DNA of 5,881 bases, taken from Desulfotomaculum sp. (GTDB lineage: Bacteria; Bacillota; Desulfotomaculia; Desulfotomaculales; Nap2-2B). The notes beneath the pieces were generated by a model. That model did no database searches, was not told where the DNA came from, and saw nothing but the letters and a program-made list of their open reading frames with translations. The position numbers were made by a program, and so were the translations under genes. Position 1 is the stretch's first letter; each line of letters starts with the position of its first letter. The stretch covers positions 1 to 5,881 of the forward strand of contig DMDI01000182.1 in NCBI GenBank assembly GCA_003445555.1, read 5' to 3'. Positions 3,479-5,881 of the stretch are shown piece by piece.

Positions 3479-5815
3479 ATGTCCCCTTTAAACGATCTTA
3501 TTTCTTTACTTACCCACTATCTTATTTCGGGCATAATTATTATCCTGTGCCTTTTGGCGCTTTCCTTTTTGGGGTATTTACTTTTTTGCTGGTGGCGGGA
3601 GCGCGATCGGGAAGAGCGTTCTTTAAATTTAATCTTGCTTCAGGTGGCTCTTCCCAAGGATAACGAGATTAAAATTGACGCCGCCGAACAGCTTTTTCAA
3701 AGCTTGCATTCGCTTAAAAAAGGCGGCCGCTTTTCTTTTTTAAAACCAGCCGAATATTTTACCTTGGAGATTGTCGGCCGGCCCGAGGATATTCGTTTTT
3801 ATATCGGTGTGCCGCGGGAAAAACAGGAACTGGTAGAGCGGCAAATTTACGCTTTCTACCCCACGGCGGTAATTACCGTGGTTGATGAATATAATCTTTT
3901 TTCCAAAAACGGTAAAGTGGCTTATGCCGCCTTTCAGTTCCGTAATTCTCCTTTTTACCCGATTAAAACTTACCAGGATTTTTCTCTTGATCCCCTTTCC
4001 TCGATTACTTCGGCTCTTTCCAAACTTAAGGAGGGAGAGGCGGCGGCAATTCAAATTTTGGCCGCTCCCGTAGGCAGCAAGTGGCAAAAACGGGGTCGGG
4101 AATTTTTGGCCCAAAGCAAGAAAAAAGAAGCCGACCCGGAAAAAGCCAGTTTTAAAATGGACCCCAAGGCGATGGAGAAAATTGAGGAAAAGTGCAGCAA
4201 GTCGGGATTTGAAACCGAGATTCGGGTGGTGGTCTGCGCGCCGACACTGGAAGAGGCAAAAAATCACTTGGGAAATATTAAAAGCGCTTTTGCCCAATTT
4301 GACTCTGATCAAAATGGCCTTTCCTCTAAAAAAATTCGTCTTAAGAAAATGTTTATGATTGATTTTATTTATCGTTATCGTCCTCTCTGGCGTTTTTTGA
4401 CAACACCAATTATTTTAAATACGGCCGAACTGGCGACAATTTTTCATTTTCCCAACAAAACCATCGAAACGCCGAACATTTATTGGCTTAACGCCAAGCG
4501 CGCCCCGGTGCCGCCGGAAGTGCCCACCACCGGCTTGTATTTGGGAAAAAGCATTTACCGGGGACAAGCGCGGCCGGTTTGTATTGGCGACGATGATCGG
4601 CGGCGCCATATTTATGTAATTGGGAAAACCGGCACGGGCAAGTCGGAACTTTTAAAGCAGATGATCTTACAAGACATTGAGGAAGGCAAGGGGGTTTGCT
4701 TTATTGATCCCCATGATACGGTAGAGCAGGTTTTAGCCCGGATTCCTCCCCAGCGGGCGGAAGACGTGATTTATTTTGATCCCTCCGATACCAGCCGGCC
4801 GATGGGGTTAAATTTGCTGGAAGCGCGCACCGAGGAGGAAAAAAGTTTTGTGGTTTCCTCAATTATCAACTTGATGTATAAGCTCTATGATCCTTATAAA
4901 ACCGGTATTATCGGTCCTCGTTTTGAGCATGCTATTCGTAACGCGATGCTCACCGTAATGGCCGAACCGGGTTCAAGTTTTGTGGAAGTGGTGCGGGCGT
5001 TAACCGATGCCTCTTTCGTTCAGGAGCTTTTACCAAAGGTTAGTGATCCGATGGTACGCCGTTATTGGACAGATCAAATCGCCCAAACATCAGATTTTCA
5101 TAAAAGCGAGGTTTTGGATTATATTGTTTCCAAGTTTGGCCGCTTTGTTACCGATCCGATGATGCGCAACATTATCGGCCAATCCCAGTCGGCTTTTGAT
5201 TTCAGGAAGGTAATGGATGAGGGAAAAATTTTATTGATTAATTTAGCGAAGGGGAAAATTGGTGAGGAAAATTCCAGCTTTTTGGGGTTAATTTTGGTGC
5301 CGCGAATTTTAATTGCGGCGATGAGTCGGCAAGATGTTCCCGAATCCCAGCGCCGCGATTTTTATTTGTATGTTGATGAGTTTCAAAACTTTGCCACCCC
5401 TGATTTTGCCCAAATTCTTTCCGAAGCGCGTAAATATCATCTTAATTTAACGGTTGCCAACCAGTTTATTGGCCAAATGGAAGAAGAGGTTAAAAATGCG
5501 GTTTTTGGCAATGTGGGCACCCTTGTTTCCTTTAGGGTGGGGGTGGCCGATGCTTCCTATCTTCAGCATGAGTTTGCCCCGGTTTTTGGCGAGAATGATC
5601 TTTTAAACATCGAGCGCTTTAACGCTTATGTGAAAACAATTGTCAACAATGAGCCGGTGCGGCCCTTTTCTATTGATTTAACCACAGATATGAGTCGGGA
5701 AAAAGCTTTAGAGAACCCCAAACTGGCGGAAAAAATTAAAGAGCTTTCGCGGTTAAAGTATGGTCGGGATCGGGCGCTGGTGGGAGTAGAGGTGGCGCAG
5801 CGGGCAAGGCTGTAG
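3479..5815 (+). CDS. Membrane-anchored VirD4/TraD-like ATPase (HerA/FtsK superfamily, TraM-recognition type)
   Basis: The 778 residues begin with one hydrophobic helix (about 15-38) followed by WWRERDREER, which predicts a short outside N-terminus and a cytoplasmic body. Residues 48-140 and 240-290 look like alpha/beta modules that I cannot assign (the first includes LNLILLQVALPKDNEI and a FYIGVP strand). The ATPase domain starts near 350: Walker A is GKTGTGKS (382-389), then FIDPHD (408-413) and YFDPSD (432-437), with Walker B LYVDEFQNF (630-638, D633-E634) and a sensor-like TVANQF (658-663). VDEFxNF plus SEARKYHLNLTVANQ is typical of TraG/TraD/VirD4 coupling proteins, which hand DNA or protein to a type IV secretion channel. 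No relaxase or VirB-like gene is present here, so the role is open (conjugation, DNA uptake or protein export). The frame is open upstream to 3446 but ATG 3479 is the only good start, without a Shine-Dalgarno. The protein appears complete, ending with TAG. Confidence 0.88.
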   Translation: MSPLNDLISLLTHYLISGIIIILCLLALSFLGYLLFCWWRERDREERSLNLILLQVALPKDNEIKIDAAEQLFQSLHSLKKGGRFSFLKPAEYFTLEIVGRPEDIRFYIGVPREKQELVERQIYAFYPTAVITVVDEYNLFSKNGKVAYAAFQFRNSPFYPIKTYQDFSLDPLSSITSALSKLKEGEAAAIQILAAPVGSKWQKRGREFLAQSKKKEADPEKASFKMDPKAMEKIEEKCSKSGFETEIRVVVCAPTLEEAKNHLGNIKSAFAQFDSDQNGLSSKKIRLKKMFMIDFIYRYRPLWRFLTTPIILNTAELATIFHFPNKTIETPNIYWLNAKRAPVPPEVPTTGLYLGKSIYRGQARPVCIGDDDRRRHIYVIGKTGTGKSELLKQMILQDIEEGKGVCFIDPHDTVEQVLARIPPQRAEDVIYFDPSDTSRPMGLNLLEARTEEEKSFVVSSIINLMYKLYDPYKTGIIGPRFEHAIRNAMLTVMAEPGSSFVEVVRALTDASFVQELLPKVSDPMVRRYWTDQIAQTSDFHKSEVLDYIVSKFGRFVTDPMMRNIIGQSQSAFDFRKVMDEGKILLINLAKGKIGEENSSFLGLILVPRILIAAMSRQDVPESQRRDFYLYVDEFQNFATPDFAQILSEARKYHLNLTVANQFIGQMEEEVKNAVFGNVGTLVSFRVGVADASYLQHEFAPVFGENDLLNIERFNAYVKTIVNNEPVRPFSIDLTTDMSREKALENPKLAEKIKELSRLKYGRDRALVGVEVAQRARL

Positions 5816-5822
5816 GCAAGAC

Positions 5823-5846
5823 ACTGTTAGACTGCTAAATTGTTAA
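5823..5846. repeat. Three degenerate octamers downstream of the ATPase gene
   Basis: ACTGTTAG, ACTGCTAA and ATTGTTAA follow one another with period 8, starting 7 bases after the stop codon. An A-rich run follows. No stem suggesting an intrinsic terminator is visible. Confidence 0.5.
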
Positions 5847-5864
5847 AAAAAAGAAATTAAGAAA

Positions 5865-5881
5865 TTCGCTCGCTCACGCTC
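5865..5881. repeat. Possible dispersed repeat cut by the window edge
   Basis: TTCGCTCGCTCACGCTC is a C- and G-containing run in AT-rich spacer with repeated CGCTC. It resembles GC-rich intergenic repeats I associate with Patescibacteria, but only part is visible and no second copy occurs in the window. Confidence 0.3.

Noticed and set aside
3465..3481. TTTGCATTACGA just before the ATPase start as a degenerate extended -10 element.
   Set aside because: The hexamer ATTACG matches TATAAT poorly and sits too close to the ATG.
3740..4312. 190-codon open frame on the minus strand inside the ATPase gene.
   Set aside because: It lies wholly within a well-supported gene, has no recognisable domain and no start signals; a shadow frame.
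1..5881. CRISPR array, tRNA or rRNA genes.
   Set aside because: No regularly spaced repeats of suitable length and no cloverleaf or rRNA-like segments were seen on either strand.

Overview
The window looks like a chromosomal segment of a Patescibacteria (Candidate Phyla Radiation) bacterium. The reasons are the standard code with UGA as stop, mostly absent Shine-Dalgarno sequences, AT-rich spacers packed with short palindromes and tandem oligomers, and a membrane-anchored VirD4/TraD-like ATPase of a kind common in that group. The lineage call is inference from style and gene content; there is no rRNA or marker gene here.

Layout. Positions 1-45 are intergenic and carry a CCGCC/GGCGG palindrome. 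A divergent PduO/MMAB-type cobalamin adenosyltransferase homologue (46-546, +) converges with a THUMP-containing Trm11/Trm-G10-like RNA methyltransferase (603-1883, -). The 56-bp gap between them holds a perfect 15-bp inverted repeat that overlaps the stop codon of the first gene. The methyltransferase is divergent from a small HD-domain protein related to SpoT/Mesh1 alarmone hydrolases (2123-2665, +). The 239-bp divergent spacer contains a perfect 24-bp palindrome and an extended -10 promoter. An identical 13-nt promoter core precedes a 124-residue acidic, proline-containing protein of unknown function (2733-3107, +), apparently leaderless.

A 371-bp gene-free stretch (3108-3478) is a repeat cluster: a second copy of the GC-rich palindrome, a pair of inverted REP-like hairpins with outer GTAG (BIME-like, 3218-3310), a run of heptamers and a 13-nt direct repeat. 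After it comes a 778-residue protein (3479-5815, +) with one N-terminal membrane segment, an uncharacterised central region and a HerA/VirD4-superfamily ATPase domain. The last 66 bases again hold short repeats.

The genes do not form one obvious pathway. They cover a possible cofactor enzyme, RNA modification, nucleotide or alarmone hydrolysis, and membrane DNA or protein transport. The strongest unusual signals are non-coding: the REP pair with two compensated base-pair changes, the 24-bp divergent palindrome, and the promoter core placed at a start codon. I see no CRISPR array, tRNA, rRNA or transposase gene.
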